Positions 21,752 to 33,957 of a DNA stretch of 64,000 bases are shown here, piece by piece (positions within the stretch are counted from its first letter, which is position 1; each line of letters opens with the position of its first letter). The DNA comes from Porogramme epimiltina (lineage: Eukaryota; Basidiomycota; Agaricomycetes; Polyporales; Polyporaceae): NCBI GenBank assembly GCA_900155495.1, contig FTLJ01000139.1:91912-155911 (forward strand), read 5' to 3'. The position numbers and the translations under genes were made by a program. Under the pieces are notes generated by a model. That model ran no database searches and was not told the DNA's origin. It saw nothing but the letters and a program-made list of their open reading frames with translations.

Positions 21752-24441
21752 TCAAACGCCCCCGAGAAGAATAAAAGATGCTGCCACAAGAGTCACACAG
21801 ACCAGGATATACGGAATACCTCCTGCCGTGCCGTCGTTGCCCTTGCTTGTCCCATAGATGCCTTTCCCTCTGTACGTCCCGTTCATCCCATTTGATGTCG
21901 CGAGCACGGAGGGATCGATCGAGGCGGTTTGCTGTGCCCTGGTAGCAACACTCGTCGAGAAGGTCGCAGTGGGCTGGCTGTCGATAGAGGAGACCGCGCT
22001 CTTCGCATCGTCCGAGATGAACACGAGCGCCACACCGGGCGCGGGGACACGGATGGTGCAGGCGTTGGTCGTCTGGTCGCAGGGTACAGTCTGGACCACT
22101 TCCGCGCCTTTCCACCGGCCGTCGACTTGGAAGCGGCCACCGAGCGTCTGCGGAGGAAGGCGGGTTGGGTGTGAGACGGCTGCGGAAGATGTGTGGGCGG
22201 CGATGGGGAGCAGATCGATAACGTACCTGACCCGCCCAAGTGATATTATCTTTCTCGGAGACGGAAGGAGCGACGAGGTATCTGGTTGAGGATGACTCGG
22301 TGTCAGCAAAAGGGGCATCACGTCTTGACTAAACACGATACCTACTTTACCTTCACCTCAGCGGGCACCCCATTCGCCTCTCCGAAGCTTTGACCGCCCA
22401 CGTTGACCGTAGCAATGTAGTCGCGAGAGCCGGACGGATCCGTCATGAAATTGATGAGGACCATCCGGGCGAGCACACCACCATCATACACCGCGTAAGA
22501 CGCAGGCGCTAACTCTCCGGCGTTGTTCGGATCGGTGACATCGAGGACTTGTGAAGTGTGACCGGGGCCTCCGAATGCCTCGGCCATGACAATCGCCGAG
22601 TAGAAGATCGGGCCGATAGTCCACTGGTGGAAGGTTGACTCATTTGTTGGCGCGGCTAGTCAGATGTTAGTTGAGGGTTCGAACGTGGTGTAAAGACGCT
22701 GATGATGCGCACCAGTGAATGGCTAGCACAGATAGTCAGCAATAGAGCTATGGGTAAGAAGCGAGAAAACAAGGCGCACGTTGTAGGTGACATTCTGCCC
22801 ACCGGCGTGGAACAGTGCGCCCGAAAAGTTGCCATAGGCTAGCTGCATGCCGTAGTCGATGGCCCACAGCGCCGACACGAACGCATCGCTGATCCCCGGG
22901 AAACCTCCGCACGACGCCGTGTTGGTCTCAAACATGAGGAACGGCTTGCCCCATCCCTGGGCGAGCCCGGTGGAGTTGAGGTACGGCGCAACGCGGTTGA
23001 CGTTCTGCGAGTGGGAGAGATACTGGGGGAGGAGCTTGATGGGGTCGTTTGGAGTATCGCCTGGCGCGGGGTGAGTCACTGCGCAGTTGTCGGAGGGATA
23101 TCTAGACGAAGTGGCGGGGATGTTAGACTTCCTCTAAGGGAATGGAGGGTAGGAGACATGCCGTTCGACCGATAGGGCGTTGAGGAACGAGCCGTAACTA
23201 TCGACGAAGCCGGTGTTCCAGACGATCTCGGGACCAATACTATTGTCCCAGTTACCTCCCTGTATGCTAGGTGCGATGAGATTCGACTTGTTGGACACTC
23301 TCGTGTCGGCCATGTAGGCTTGCGTCAACAGCGCGAAATCCCCAAAATAGTCCCACTGGCTGTAGTCCTCGTTCTCGCGTCGTCCGTGTCTGTCAGTTGG
23401 TATCCAAGGGTAGACGAACAGTCAGGAGGGGAAAATGAGGGCGGATGAAATGGATGTTCACTTTCCGTAGAGGTCCGGCTCATTTCCAGCTTGAAGGCCG
23501 AGTAGGTTGTCTCCGAGGACTACCTCCGCCACTTCTGCAATCTCAAAACGGAAATTTGACGTGTCATTGAAGGGGACGCCTGAACACCGAGGTGTGTGTG
23601 TTAGAGAGGTGACAGCGCGGATGGGAAATCACGCACTGAGATACCACTTGCAGTCGACTAGGCTCGACACGTTGTTCAGCATGTATATCAAGTCGGATGT
23701 GAACGCGAGGACAGGCGTATCCGTCTGCCAGTAGGACGCGGAAGCGGGAGAGATGAATGACGTGGTAGGCGAAGGATACTCCAAGTACTTACCCTTCCAG
23801 AAGCAGCGTCCTTGTCCTTCTCGACAGAGTTCCCACCGTCGAGGCTGTCGACCATGAAGGCGAACTCTTGGGTATTTCCACCGACCCGGACGTGCACTGA
23901 CCCTGCTTTCTCAGCGACAGTTGACATGAGGTTGAGGAAAGGAACATTGAGGATAGATCTGGTGATGGATAGTTAGTGACAGGCCTAATGGTGAGCGAAA
24001 ATGACTCACGAGTTTTTGCCGACTAGGATGACGTGGACGGGGGGTCAGTGAGGCCGTGCAGGTGGGTTCAGGATTGAACGACTGACTGAGTTGTGTGGCC
24101 ACGGACATCTCGATGGAGAATCCGAAGAACGTGCTCCGCTGTGGTATCGACAGCCCCGGGGCGGCCGACGCAACGTTAGGTACATTGATGGTGGCCGTGG
24201 TCCCCGGGACAGGATCAGGGAGCGCAGGGGGGAGATAGAAGATGGGGTTGTATGCGGCCAGACCTGTATATTGCGGCGGCCCCGGGATCGTCACGAACGA
24301 CGTGCTGGCAGTGGTGCTGGTTGTCGAACCACCGGTCGGAACTGATGTAGAGCCGTAGATACCGTAGATAGTGATCTGTTGTGTGGTGGTTTGGGCCACC
24401 GCCGACAGAGCGAGGCCGAAAAAAATGAGCGACAAGGACAT
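21752..24441 (-). CDS. GH79 beta-glucuronidase-like glycoside hydrolase, copy B
   Basis: Tandem paralogue of copy A with the same exon plan. Exons (minus) 24087-24441, 24010-24022, 23793-23958, 23637-23724, 23462-23579, 23162-23389, 22780-23101, 22713-22722, 22346-22655, 22227-22281 and 21752-22147 give 686 residues in phase. Signal peptide about residues 1-17. Predicted acid/base Glu near 241 in GLQAGNEPDLYGK; nucleophile Glu near 381 in FLMFETNTASCGGFPG. The C-terminal tail after a Gly-rich patch is hydrophobic (PYILVCVTLVAASFILLGGV), a good GPI-attachment signal. Six internal exons (13, 166, 88, 118, 322 and 10 bases) equal those of copy A. Intron 6 appears to start with GCATGT where copy A has GTAAGT. 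Confidence 0.9.
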
Positions 24442-26632
24442 GGAGCTACGGTGTGCCCGACAAAGAGCTGGGGGAAAATCTGGGTGCCGGGTAGAATTTA
24501 GTAGTGGGTTTATGAGAGTATCTTAGGAGACCTACCTGGCAGCCCTTGTTGTTTCCAGGAGCTGTGGGTAAACACACGGCGCCGTCTAGGTGATGCGCGC
24601 TCCGAGTATACCGCCTTGTTTGAATGTCACGCCATCTAAGACGCCCATTGTGGTTGACTTGCAGGTGCAGAACGCCGTTATCGGCGGCGATCCGGTGCTG
24701 TCGTCTTCCCGCGGGAGGCCGGGCGTGAGCGAGTGGACAACAGATTGAATGTAGCTGTCACGCACCCCTCGGCCGACGGCACTAGAGCGTGCAGACCGAG
24801 TCACTCGGGACCGATCCTTTTGAAATCCGGGCGTGCATCATCTACAAGAAGTGTCTCGAGCGCACTGCGGATGGATAATATGGGTGCTGTCGCATGTGGT
24901 GCTTCACAATGTTAAACTGGTGGAATATGAGTGGATGTAACTAAGGAAGATGAAGGACCACACATCGGCATACAAGAAACGCTGCCTGGGTATCAGCCGT
25001 TTTTCGAGGGACGTTGTAGGTCTATTCCATGCTTCTTGACGGGACGATACCTGTTCACAAACATGGGCCTGGCGCGCTGCATTCTCAGTAGCAGTCAGCC
25101 TGGCCTACCTAATAGGGGACTTACGGAAGATCATCAGGGGTGGGATCGATGCTAATTGTAACACCTAGCCTCGGACAACGCGGTGCTAGGGCGTTCGCTT
25201 GGCATGGACCCTCCTCGCTTGGCTGGGGCTCGGTCACTTGCGGCTTCCGTGTAAAGCTGAGGACGAAGGGGATGGTGTCACACATGGCAAGCATCGGAGA
25301 CTTCCTTGAGTCATTGGGCGGGGCATGGGGGTGCTCCAAGCTGTGCATTTCACCCCCCGGTACCTGGAGAGCCCCGTAAGCAATGGGGAGGGGTTAAGGT
25401 CGTGGATACTCACTGAGCTGCAGGTCGCTGGAAGTGGCACTGCAGAACGTCAGTATACACAAGCGCCTATTGGTTGTAAGCCAATTTCCGGAAAAGGTAT
25501 GTTCACTTACATTACATAAGCATGAGTCAGCTCGTCCGTTGTGCACCGAGCGAAAAGTATGCTGCCTTCCCTGCCACCAGTCGCACTTGGAGTTGGAAGA
25601 CGCTATCTATGCAAGGCTATCACTAGCGAAGGACGGTGCTGTAAGATCTTCATGTATGCTTGGAAGTCTTCTTGAACACCCGAAAGACTGCGGTATCGAT
25701 CGAAGTCAGCACCCGGACCCTTGCCTGCCATGTTAGGCGTTGTCAGGGCGTTTGTGAGACAGGTAAGCCCCTTTACCACGAAGATTGTGGTCCATTCTGA
25801 CGAGGTAGTCGAGTTCACAAACAAAAAATCCCACTGATCTCGGGCTATAGAAGCGGTGGCGTGTGTGTAGCCCATCGGAAGAAATCATGTTCTACCGCGG
25901 TTTGTCCGCTCGACTTGATTCCACCTGCATGCCATAACCTTTTGGCTAGCATTTTAGGCATCAAGGGATCCTTATAGCCATTGTGACCATCTCACGTGCT
26001 TGAAGGAACATTTTCGTATGTGCTTCGAAAAATAGTGGATGACTTGTGGTTCTTTACATTTCACTGTCCCGGTGTGCCAGGCGTATGCTATCTTGGGCCA
26101 TACCGGGCTTCCACGCATCCCACGGCACGTATTCTGGCCCTCCCCATGGGTAAATTGCCGGGTTCACCTTCTCAGGAAGTCTATGCATGGGTCTGACTAA
26201 GTTATGCGCAACAGAAAACGCCCGCATTCCAGACAAAACGATGGATCAGCATTTCCGTAAAGGATCGTCCTATTCCATGTGGCGGGTAAGTCCGCCTCTC
26301 GTTCCTTCGGCATCATCCCGCGCACTTATCGCACGAGTTAGGCCGACATCGGGGTGGGACCGAGTAGCTTGATCTAGCTTCGCAGGCAACGCTTGAGCTT
26401 CAACAACAACAACGCTGTGCTCACTCGGGAGGCCCCGTTTACGCAACACTGCAGGTGACCTTCCGGGCACACACTCACGCCTCGGCACTTGTGCGCTCCC
26501 CCAACCCCTGAAAGAGGAGCCTTATATGCGGTGGCGTCGAGGATTCTACCGGTATCCCTGCGTGCTCCCTCTCGTCGAACCCGCCTTATTCGTTGGCCCT
26601 CAAGTGTCGCTTACCAGCTGAGCAAGTTCAAC
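24442..26632. other. Intergenic, 2.2 kb without recognised gene
   Basis: The left part holds the promoter of GH79 copy B, the right part (around 26515-26632) the promoter of the first seven-helix gene, including a TTATATG element near 26522. Between them only short open frames occur; none carries a known motif or a consistent splice model. Confidence 0.5.
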
Positions 26633-28188
26633 ATGCTATCACTAAGGGCTGCAGGTGTGGTTTCGACGGTCATTGAAGGCATTCTCTATGGTAGGTCTAC
26701 CATGCATCTTTACAAATTCGGGCGAGACTGAGTCCTGTCACAGGGTTCTCGGTTTTTATGTTCATCCTCGCTGGTTGGATCATGTTCCGCGATCGGGTCC
26801 GGCGACACGTGAACTATGCAATGGTCGCTGCTGGATGTGGTCTCTTGGTCTTGTCGACAGTTGTATGTGATGCTCTGCTTTTGCTAGACGTTGCCATTAA
26901 TCCGCCATGGGCTAGGAAATGGGGGTGAACACGGCAAGAGTATACCAAGGCTTCATCACGGTTGGCCCATTCCTTACCGGAGGACCCGAAGCATACTTCG
27001 GGGACGTCTCGACAACAACATTCGTTACGAAGAGCTGTGTCTATAACGCCCAAACACTCATTCTTGACGCTGTGGTGGTGAGAATCCACATATAATGTGG
27101 ATCGTTCCCCGTCAATAACTCGTGTAGATATATCGGACATATATTGTGTGGCAAAGTTTTTGGGTTGTCGTCTTGCCGATTATAGGGTGGCTTGGTCTCT
27201 TCGGTGGGTGCTATTTTATGCCATGCGAGTCTGGTGCTCATAGGATCACAGCCGCATCCATAGGTCTCAATATTGCTCTGGTTACCGCCGGCACACACAA
27301 AGGGGACGTTTTCGCCGAAGAGACCGGTCGGTGGATCACCGCAAACTACTCCATGACGCTGGGCACAAATTTGTCTTCCACTTGTGGGGCTTGGCTTTTT
27401 CTTCGCTCAAGCACCTCATTGACAACTTGGCCCTTTCAGCTTTACTTGCATTCAAAATCTGGACAGTCGCACGACAGTCTGCTCAATACCGCTCTAATAA
27501 CGTTTTTGGACCTGTGCTACGCGTAATCATCGAAAGCGGTGCTATCTACTCTATGACCATTACCGCCGCGCTAATCTCGTTCGTCGTCAAATCTCCTGGT
27601 GTGTATGTCGTCCTCGACATGGTGAGTCACGTTTCGTATGTATATGTCAATCGTAGTACTCACCTTTGCTACTTACCCGCTGCATGACAGATATCCCCAA
27701 TCATCTCCATCGTCTTCAACATGCTCATCATCCGCATCGGCATCGCCAACGACCGTGTGTACGGAGTATCGAACACAGGAGGCACGAACCAGGGCAGCAG
27801 CTGGCGCGATGCCTCCCGCGCGGCAAGCAAGCGGCGCCGGACAGACGGCTCGTACGTCATGCAAGACCTCAAGGTCGAGATCACACAGGTGGTCGAGGAC
27901 GACTCGCAGTTCGGCCCCCGCTCTCCCCGCTCCTACATTGACTCCGCGGATGCGGACGGCGACTTCGAGCTCAAGGGTGACCCCCTGGCCGTCGACGACG
28001 ACCACAGCGCGCGCAGGGGCCCCTGGCGCGGCGCGGGCTCCCGCTCCCACGCGTCCGGCTCGAAGTCTCCCTCGCCTTCTGCGGCCTGCTCAGAAGAGGG
28101 GAGCGGGCGAGACTCGGGCTCTTTTGTCGCGGCGCCATTCAGCGGCAAGGAGGGGAAGGCAGTCGATCGCGGCTGCTATGCGGTGTGA
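26633..28188 (+). CDS. Orphan seven-transmembrane protein, copy 1
   Basis: Member of an Agaricomycete-specific family of membrane proteins with seven predicted helices and no known function; a receptor-like role is only a guess. Exons 26633-26690, 26744-26862, 26916-27077, 27128-27203, 27252-27383, 27440-27621 and 27691-28188 give 408 residues in phase. The start MLSLRAAGVVSTVIEGILYG is conserved with copies 2 and 3. Other conserved points: GVNTARVYQGFITVGP, TKSCVYNAQTLILD, IYRTYIVWQSFWVVVLPIIG, GRWITANYSMTLGTNLSS and LRVIIESGAIYSMTITAAL. The long C-terminal tail (about 130 residues) is hydrophilic, Ser/Arg/Asp-rich, and contains SYVMQDLKVEITQVVEDD, a motif also kept in the other copies. This copy has the longest tail. 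Confidence 0.85.
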
Positions 28189-29008
28189 CGGCACGGCACG
28201 GGGCCGATAGCGCGGGCGGCTCTCATGTGGGGACGGGTGTGTCTTCCCGCGGACCGCTTCCGGCGATGGTCGGGGCCCTTCTATTGGGACCGAGGGGAGC
28301 CCTTCCGCTTTGTGCTGTCTGTAAGGACCCTCCTTCACTTATTGAATGACCCATTGCTTGCACGCAGCAGGAGGACGTTCTAGGGAGTGTATACTCTGTG
28401 CTTCGTGTGAGAGCGCCCTGGAGGGGTGGCATCTCCCCACATGCTGCGTTGGGGTACCTCGCAGCACCCCGTCAAATTTTCGTTAGGGACGCAAGGATTC
28501 TCCCGCTTCCTCTTGGTACGTCCTATCAGAATTCTTTGGGCTGGCCTGTTCCCGTTAGCTCTTAAATAGTCGTTAGCGTTGGGAGAAAGAACGATGAAAC
28601 CTACTTTCTCTTCTTTCAGAAATTCGACAATATATTTCTTCTGATACAGATTTTATTGACCGTTCGGTGACTAGATTCTCTCGCAGGCTCCACACATGGA
28701 GCACGACTTCTGCCAGCTTCTGCTTTCAAGGCCTATGCCGGCACGCAGCTGACTGACAGTGCGGGGATACTGAGTCTCATGGGGCTGATGCGGCGGCCGA
28801 TGATGAATCCCAGAGACCACGGAAAGCGCTGTGCGCAGCTGAACCTTCCTGCTCGGCCGGAGTATTGGGGCTTTACTAAAGGTATATAGGTAAGGAGATG
28901 TGACAGCCTCATGTTCCACCAAGAAAGTCTCCATGCTCTGGGTTGAGTACTTCCTCCTCTTTGTCGGTCTCGTATCCTGACGGATTCCCGGCTAACATAG
29001 ATCCCACA
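28189..29008. other. Intergenic, no gene seen
   Basis: 3' UTR of seven-helix copy 1 and promoter of hydrolase 1. No convincing open frame. A TATATAG element lies near 28883, about 125 bases before the hydrolase ATG. Confidence 0.5.
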
Positions 29009-30285
29009 ATGGTGAGAGCAAAGCTACGCGCGTACCAAGATACTGGCATCCCCGAAGGAAGCACCGACTACACCACGGTGGTAATAGTCCATGGGTATGT
29101 CTGGCATAGTGGTACGTGCTTGGTTTGTCGGACATTCCTCGGATCCATTGCGCTCACATTCGGTATTTGATATTGCTACTTTAGGGACCTTCTCGAGGCT
29201 GATACCCATCTCGAAAGCCTATAACACACGTATCATACTCGTCAATCGCAGGGATTACCCTGGCACAATTCCATATGACGAGGAGGACCTCAAGGTTTTA
29301 CAATCTTGCCTTGCACCACCCGAAGACGAGATCGGGATTCGAAGGGAGAAGTTATTGCACTTCACGAAAGAGCGAGGCGGCGAGTTGTACGACTTCCTCA
29401 ATCAGCTCATTCTAGATGCCGAGCTCCCAGTGGCGCAGAAGGAGAAGAACACAGGAGGAATCATCGTGGTGGGATGGTCTTTCGGCGCGGTTTGGATGCT
29501 AGCACTTCTTGCTTATGTCTCATCCCTGCCTGCTGATAATGAGGCCCTCGGGAAATGTATTCGGCGTATTGTGTGTCATGGTAACACCCCCAATTTCTTC
29601 GTAGAAACTTGAGTACTTCTACTGACAAATTTTGGCCCCGAAACAGATCCCGGTCACCGTCTCCTCGGATTTACGGACCACGATGTCCCAGATCCCTACA
29701 GCCCCGTTCTCGATCCCTCCATCCCGAAGGAGTCAAAGGGAGATGCCTTCAACGCCTGGATCACTAGTTACTTCGAACATGGAAGCACGCCGACTACACT
29801 ACAAACGCGCATCCCACTTGTCGACCCGCCCTCAACCGTGTCTAGGCTTACGCCGAGCGAGCTCGCGGCAATGATACACGCTCCCCCAGGAGAGGCGGAT
29901 GTCGGTTCGGACTCGCTTCTACACCGCGGTGGCCTGGTTGTAGGGATGTACGAATCGCTCCGGAAATGCGCGCTCTATCTCACTGATGACGTTGGACCCG
30001 CGTGGCGCGACGTGGAGGTTCGCTTCCTGTGGTGCTTGAAGTCCGTCTGGGATGTTCCGTACGCCATGATGCGCCTCCGTGAGGAATTAGAGGCTGCGAA
30101 GGACCAGGGGACTCCGGTTCGGAACGTGAACATTGTGCGCGTCGAAGGCAACCATTTCGTATGTTCTTCCCATCGCATCGATGATGCTGTTATTCTAACT
30201 TTGTATTTGATAGGTGCATTGGGACGCGCCGGAGTTATCGATGCGCGCATTTCTCGAGGCGGATGTGGAGGAAGTTCGGCCTTGA
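29009..30285 (+). CDS. Alpha/beta hydrolase, copy 1 (360 residues)
   Basis: Probably an esterase- or lipase-like serine hydrolase; substrate unknown. Exons 29009-29111, 29185-29580, 29647-30158 and 30214-30285 join in phase. The oxyanion HG motif is DYTTVVIVHGYVWHSGTFSR near residue 25; NRRDYPGTIPYDEEDL follows. The nucleophile elbow is VVGWSFGAVW (G-x-S-x-G). The likely catalytic His is in VEGNHFVHWDAPE close to the C-terminus, split by intron 3. The catalytic Asp cannot be fixed by eye. No signal peptide or membrane helix, so probably cytosolic. First of three tandem same-strand paralogues (others at 30581 and 34009). Confidence 0.85.
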
Positions 30286-30580
30286 CTTAGTCTTGTCCAT
30301 ACGTACCTCAGAGTTTTGCAGAGGGTTCAGTCTTCCCAAACTTGCTCGTTGTGGCGTGCGGATACTGTACGTTAGCGATAGCTCAGAAATTGGAAGCACA
30401 GGTCATTTGCACCACGAGAGGCAAGCACGTGGAGATGTGTGGGAGCGGTTGCTCTTGAGGTAGCAATCGAGTAGCAGAAGTTTAATGCCTCTATTAGTTA
30501 AAGTGTCACTTATCGCCTGCTGATGAACCTTACTAACCTACATAAATACAGGACCTCAGCCCCCCTTTCCCCCGTGTACC

Positions 30581-31897
30581 ATGCCAGGACGAAAGACAGC
30601 TCTGCAAATCTACTCGGACTCAGGCGCCCCGGAAGGGAGCACAGACTACACCACGATCGTCCTCATCCATGGGTATGCCTGGCACAGTGGTACGTTCCGC
30701 CGCCTTCTCCTCACCACACCCAAGGGAATATGTGTGACAACACTCACACGGTGGCCTAGGTATCTTCGCGAAACTTCTCCCGCTCGCGCCCGCGCATAAC
30801 GCCCGCATCGTCCTCGTCAACAGGCGCGACTATCCCGGTTCCGCACCCCTAACCGAGCCTGAGCTCGCCCCCCTCAAAGACGCGCATGCAGCGCTCACCG
30901 CGTCCGACACGCCCAAGGCCCGCGCCGCCCTCGTCCCGTATATGCGCGATCGCGCGCGCGAGGTGTACGACCTACTCGTCCAGTTCGTTATCGACAATGA
31001 AATCCCGGTCACGCGCCCATCAGAGGACAAAGGTGGCATCATCGTGGGTGGGTGGTCATTCGCATCGGGGTGGATGATGGCCCTCCTGGCACACGTCGCG
31101 GAGTTCCCCGTCGTTGAGGTGGAGCTGAGCAAGTATGTGCGACGGGTCATCTTTGACGGTGCGTGTATCTTGCGCCCCATTCGCACGTTACGCTACAGCC
31201 CGCTTGTCCCCCTCCACAAACAGATGGCCCGTTCCACGTCATGGGCTACCCCCTCCCGGAAGACCCGTACAACCCCCTGTGGGACCCCACGCTCGGCGCG
31301 GATACGACTCGCGTGTTCGCCAACTGGGTCAGCGGTTACTTCAAGCACGGGGAGACCGCGGACACAATCGAGCGACGGGTCCCATTGGAGAGCCCCCCTC
31401 CGACGCTTTCAACACTCACCGACGAGGAACGTGATTCCGCACTCTATCCAGGTCCCGGAAACCCGGGCGGGTCGGACGACTTGCTCCTCCTTGCAGGCAT
31501 CAAGTCGGATTTCTTCATCGAGTTGAAGGATAAGGCGTTGTACCCCCCTGCTGAGAAGAGCTCGACACCGGAGAGCGAGGACGAAGAGGAGACGACAGAT
31601 GCGTGGCGCGATGTCGTAGTGCGCTACCTGTGGTGCGACCGTTCGGTGTGGGAGATGACTTGGACCTCTTGGAAGCTCCGCGAGGAGCTGCGTCAGGCTA
31701 AAGAGGCCAATCGGTCAATGAGGCCACTGAAAGTGGTCCGTTTGAGGGGAGCGAATCACTTCGTGAGTTCCGGCGCGAGGAATCTAAATAGTTGCATTGT
31801 GAAGATTGCTGATACTATGGCTGGACAGATACATTGGGACAAACCTGAACTCGCTCTAAAGTCGTTCTTGGATATACACGGGGAGGTAGTTGAGTAG
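30581..31897 (+). CDS. Alpha/beta hydrolase, copy 2 (371 residues, altered nucleophile elbow)
   Basis: Second tandem paralogue, 295 bases after copy 1. Exons 30581-30689, 30760-31158, 31224-31762 and 31829-31897 join in phase at the same intron positions as copies 1 and 3. HG motif: DYTTIVLIHGYAWHSG. NRRDYPGSAPLTEPEL follows. The elbow reads VGGWSFASGW: the Ser is present but the Gly two residues after it is Ala, unlike GWSFG in both paralogues. The His motif is LRGANHFIHWDKPE. An acidic insert (SSTPESEDEEETTD) sits before WRDVVVRYLWCDRSVWEM. A CATAAATA element lies about 40 bases before the ATG. It could be active with an altered elbow or diverged in function. Confidence 0.85.
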
Positions 31898-32209
31898 TAG
31901 CTTTTGTTTCGTGAACCCTGCTCGGCGGACGGGTGGGTGGATGCCTCATGTCATTGAAATTTGGAGGAAAGCTGTTGGTCACGATAGTAGACGCCCGTGT
32001 GCCAAAGGAGATAAGTCAGGTGACTAATACAAATGACTCAGCCTGATTATAACTTGTTGTACCGCGGGGACGACCCCGCCGGCTCCGATTCTACAAAACC
32101 GCTTCGTTCACCCCATTGCTCACAGATATCCACAGCATTTCATCCTACAGCCAAAAAGAACGAAATAATGCGTGACAGGCCCCGTATGAACACCCACCGC
32201 CAACCAAAG

Positions 32210-32760
32210 TCACAAGCCGAGGACAAGTCCCACAAGGTCCTTCCATCCTCTCCGCACTAGTACCCACGTGCCGCCACCGGAATCCTCCTCGAGCCACTCC
32301 ACAAACCGCGCATCCAGCCCGCTGAACGGACCTACCTATACCGGCGTCACAGTACGTCCTTCCGCGTGAAACGCAGCCTGGGGCTGCGCGCAGGGAGTCG
32401 TCTGGCGCCTGCTGGAAGTGTCACGGCTCGTGTAGGATCGCAAACCGCGAGAAACCGCGGCCGTGTGCGCGCGGAACGCGTCGAGCAGCGCGAGCGTCGT
32501 CACAACCTGCTGCACGCGCAGCGCCGTCACGGCCCCAGGCGGGCTGCTGTGCGTCCCGGGGATGAACATCCTGTTGGAGGGCACGGCGGCCTCCGTGACG
32601 GACATGGCAGTGGCGCGCGGCCCCGTCGGCCTTGCTGCTGCCCGCCCACGCGAAGGCGACATAGTATTCACGCGCTTGAACGTGCGGCGCGACGCGCTGG
32701 GAGAGTGCCGTCGGGCGGGCGGCCCTCCATGCCCTGCCCGAGCCTGTGCGCATGTGCGAA
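32210..32760 (-). pseudogene. Possible gene remnant of unknown family
   Basis: The minus strand has strong GC bias and a terminal exon-like frame ending in TGA at 32210-32212, with FSGLDARFVEWLEEDSGGG and then VRRGWKDLVGLVLGL. Further upstream, frames such as VTALRVQQVVTTLALLDAF look protein-like. I could not join them to a full start with consistent splice sites, and no family was recognised. It may be a decayed gene, the 3' part of a real gene with unusual introns, or chance in GC-rich DNA. It lacks the HG and GWSFG motifs of the neighbouring hydrolases. Confidence 0.3.
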
Positions 32761-33243
32761 GTCGTCCTCGCCTCTAGGCGGCCCGGGGTGTTCGCCCAGC
32801 GCTAGCTGTCCGGGAGCCGCAAGTGCCCAGCGAGCGCGGGCATTGAGGTGTTCCGCCATGCGCCCATCTAGAAGCCTGCCCACATCACCTATTACACACC
32901 CTCGTAGACGCACCAGACATCCGTCCAAATGGAGCTCGACGCGCTCCGTGGTGAGCTACTTTGGTACCGGTGGGAGGGGTCACAGCAGATGTCCTGGCAA
33001 TCTTCCGAGTCGGACCGGAGGATGTGTCCAGCACCGTCTCCTGTAAGACAAATTAGACACGGGGCAAGCCCATGACTGTTCAGCGGGTCTATGGGCTTGG
33101 AAACATAGAATGCTGGCCGTGTATTGAGTGTCGCAGAACGGAAGTCAATGAGGACGTCGTAGTATGAGGGCTTGTCCAGGAAGATGGCGTCTGTGGTACA
33201 GGCGACCCAGCCACAGCCAGACTCGCTCTCTCGAACTCCAGTT

Positions 33244-33425
33244 CAACCAATGAGACGACAGAATGGCGGGTTCGATTACTTAAGCCTAGAGCGAGGGCCT
33301 CATTCCAAGGGGAGCCCAAAAGGGAACCAAGCTGCGCAACCAATGAGCGGACAGAACGGTGGGTTGGATTACTTAAGCAGAAGAGCCAGAACCTCATTCC
33401 AAGGGGAGCCCAAAACGGAAGGCAG
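33244..33425. repeat. Imperfect tandem direct repeat, two units of about 93 bases
   Basis: The unit starts with CAACCAATGAG at 33244 and again at 33337. Both contain GGGTT.GATTACTTAAG and later CATTCCAAGGGGAGCCCAAAA (33301 and 33395), so the period is 93-94 bases with scattered substitutions. It lies in non-coding DNA between two hydrolase genes. Confidence 0.8.
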
Positions 33426-33951
33426 CTTTCCCACCAATAGAATCGCGCCATCAATGATGGTGGTACGAAATGACTAAGCAAGTCTTATGTAATCCACGCT
33501 TCCTCCATTGTAAATCCGATTCACTGCGTAGAATCGGAAAATCTCCTGCGTCGCTTTGCGAACAGCCTGCTTCAACATCGACAAGTGGTCCCTTCCCACA
33601 ACTCAAAAACCCGGCCTATGCAGCAATGTCATCTCGGCTGCAGCGCTTTCATTATCAACGGTATATTTGGTGGGCTTCCAAAACTACATCTAGCTCAAGA
33701 GCCCTTTGTTGTCTTCGTAACTTTTCCATTTTGAGTCCGAAAATCGTGCTGGACACTCCGGATTCCCACAGAACTCCCTTCATATTGCTGCGTCCCATAA
33801 ACATCCGCAAAAACGTCCCAGGAGGGGTGACGCACAGAATTCGAAATCAATGCCTATTGAGCTGAATCATACTCTTAGTGTGTTCGTGCGCTCTCCGCAC
33901 ATGCCCGCGTCACGAGGGTTTACCTTCGCGCGTTACGGCGGGAGCAATGGG

Positions 33952-33957
33952 TATAAA
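33952..33957 (+). promoter_or_regulatory. TATA box of hydrolase 3
   Basis: TATAAA in GGGTATAAAGAC, 57 bases upstream of the ATG at 34009. Confidence 0.5.

Noticed and set aside
32210..32930. A fourth alpha/beta hydrolase between copies 2 and 3
   Set aside because: None of the HG, NRRDYPG, GWSFG or NHF motifs occurs in any frame here.
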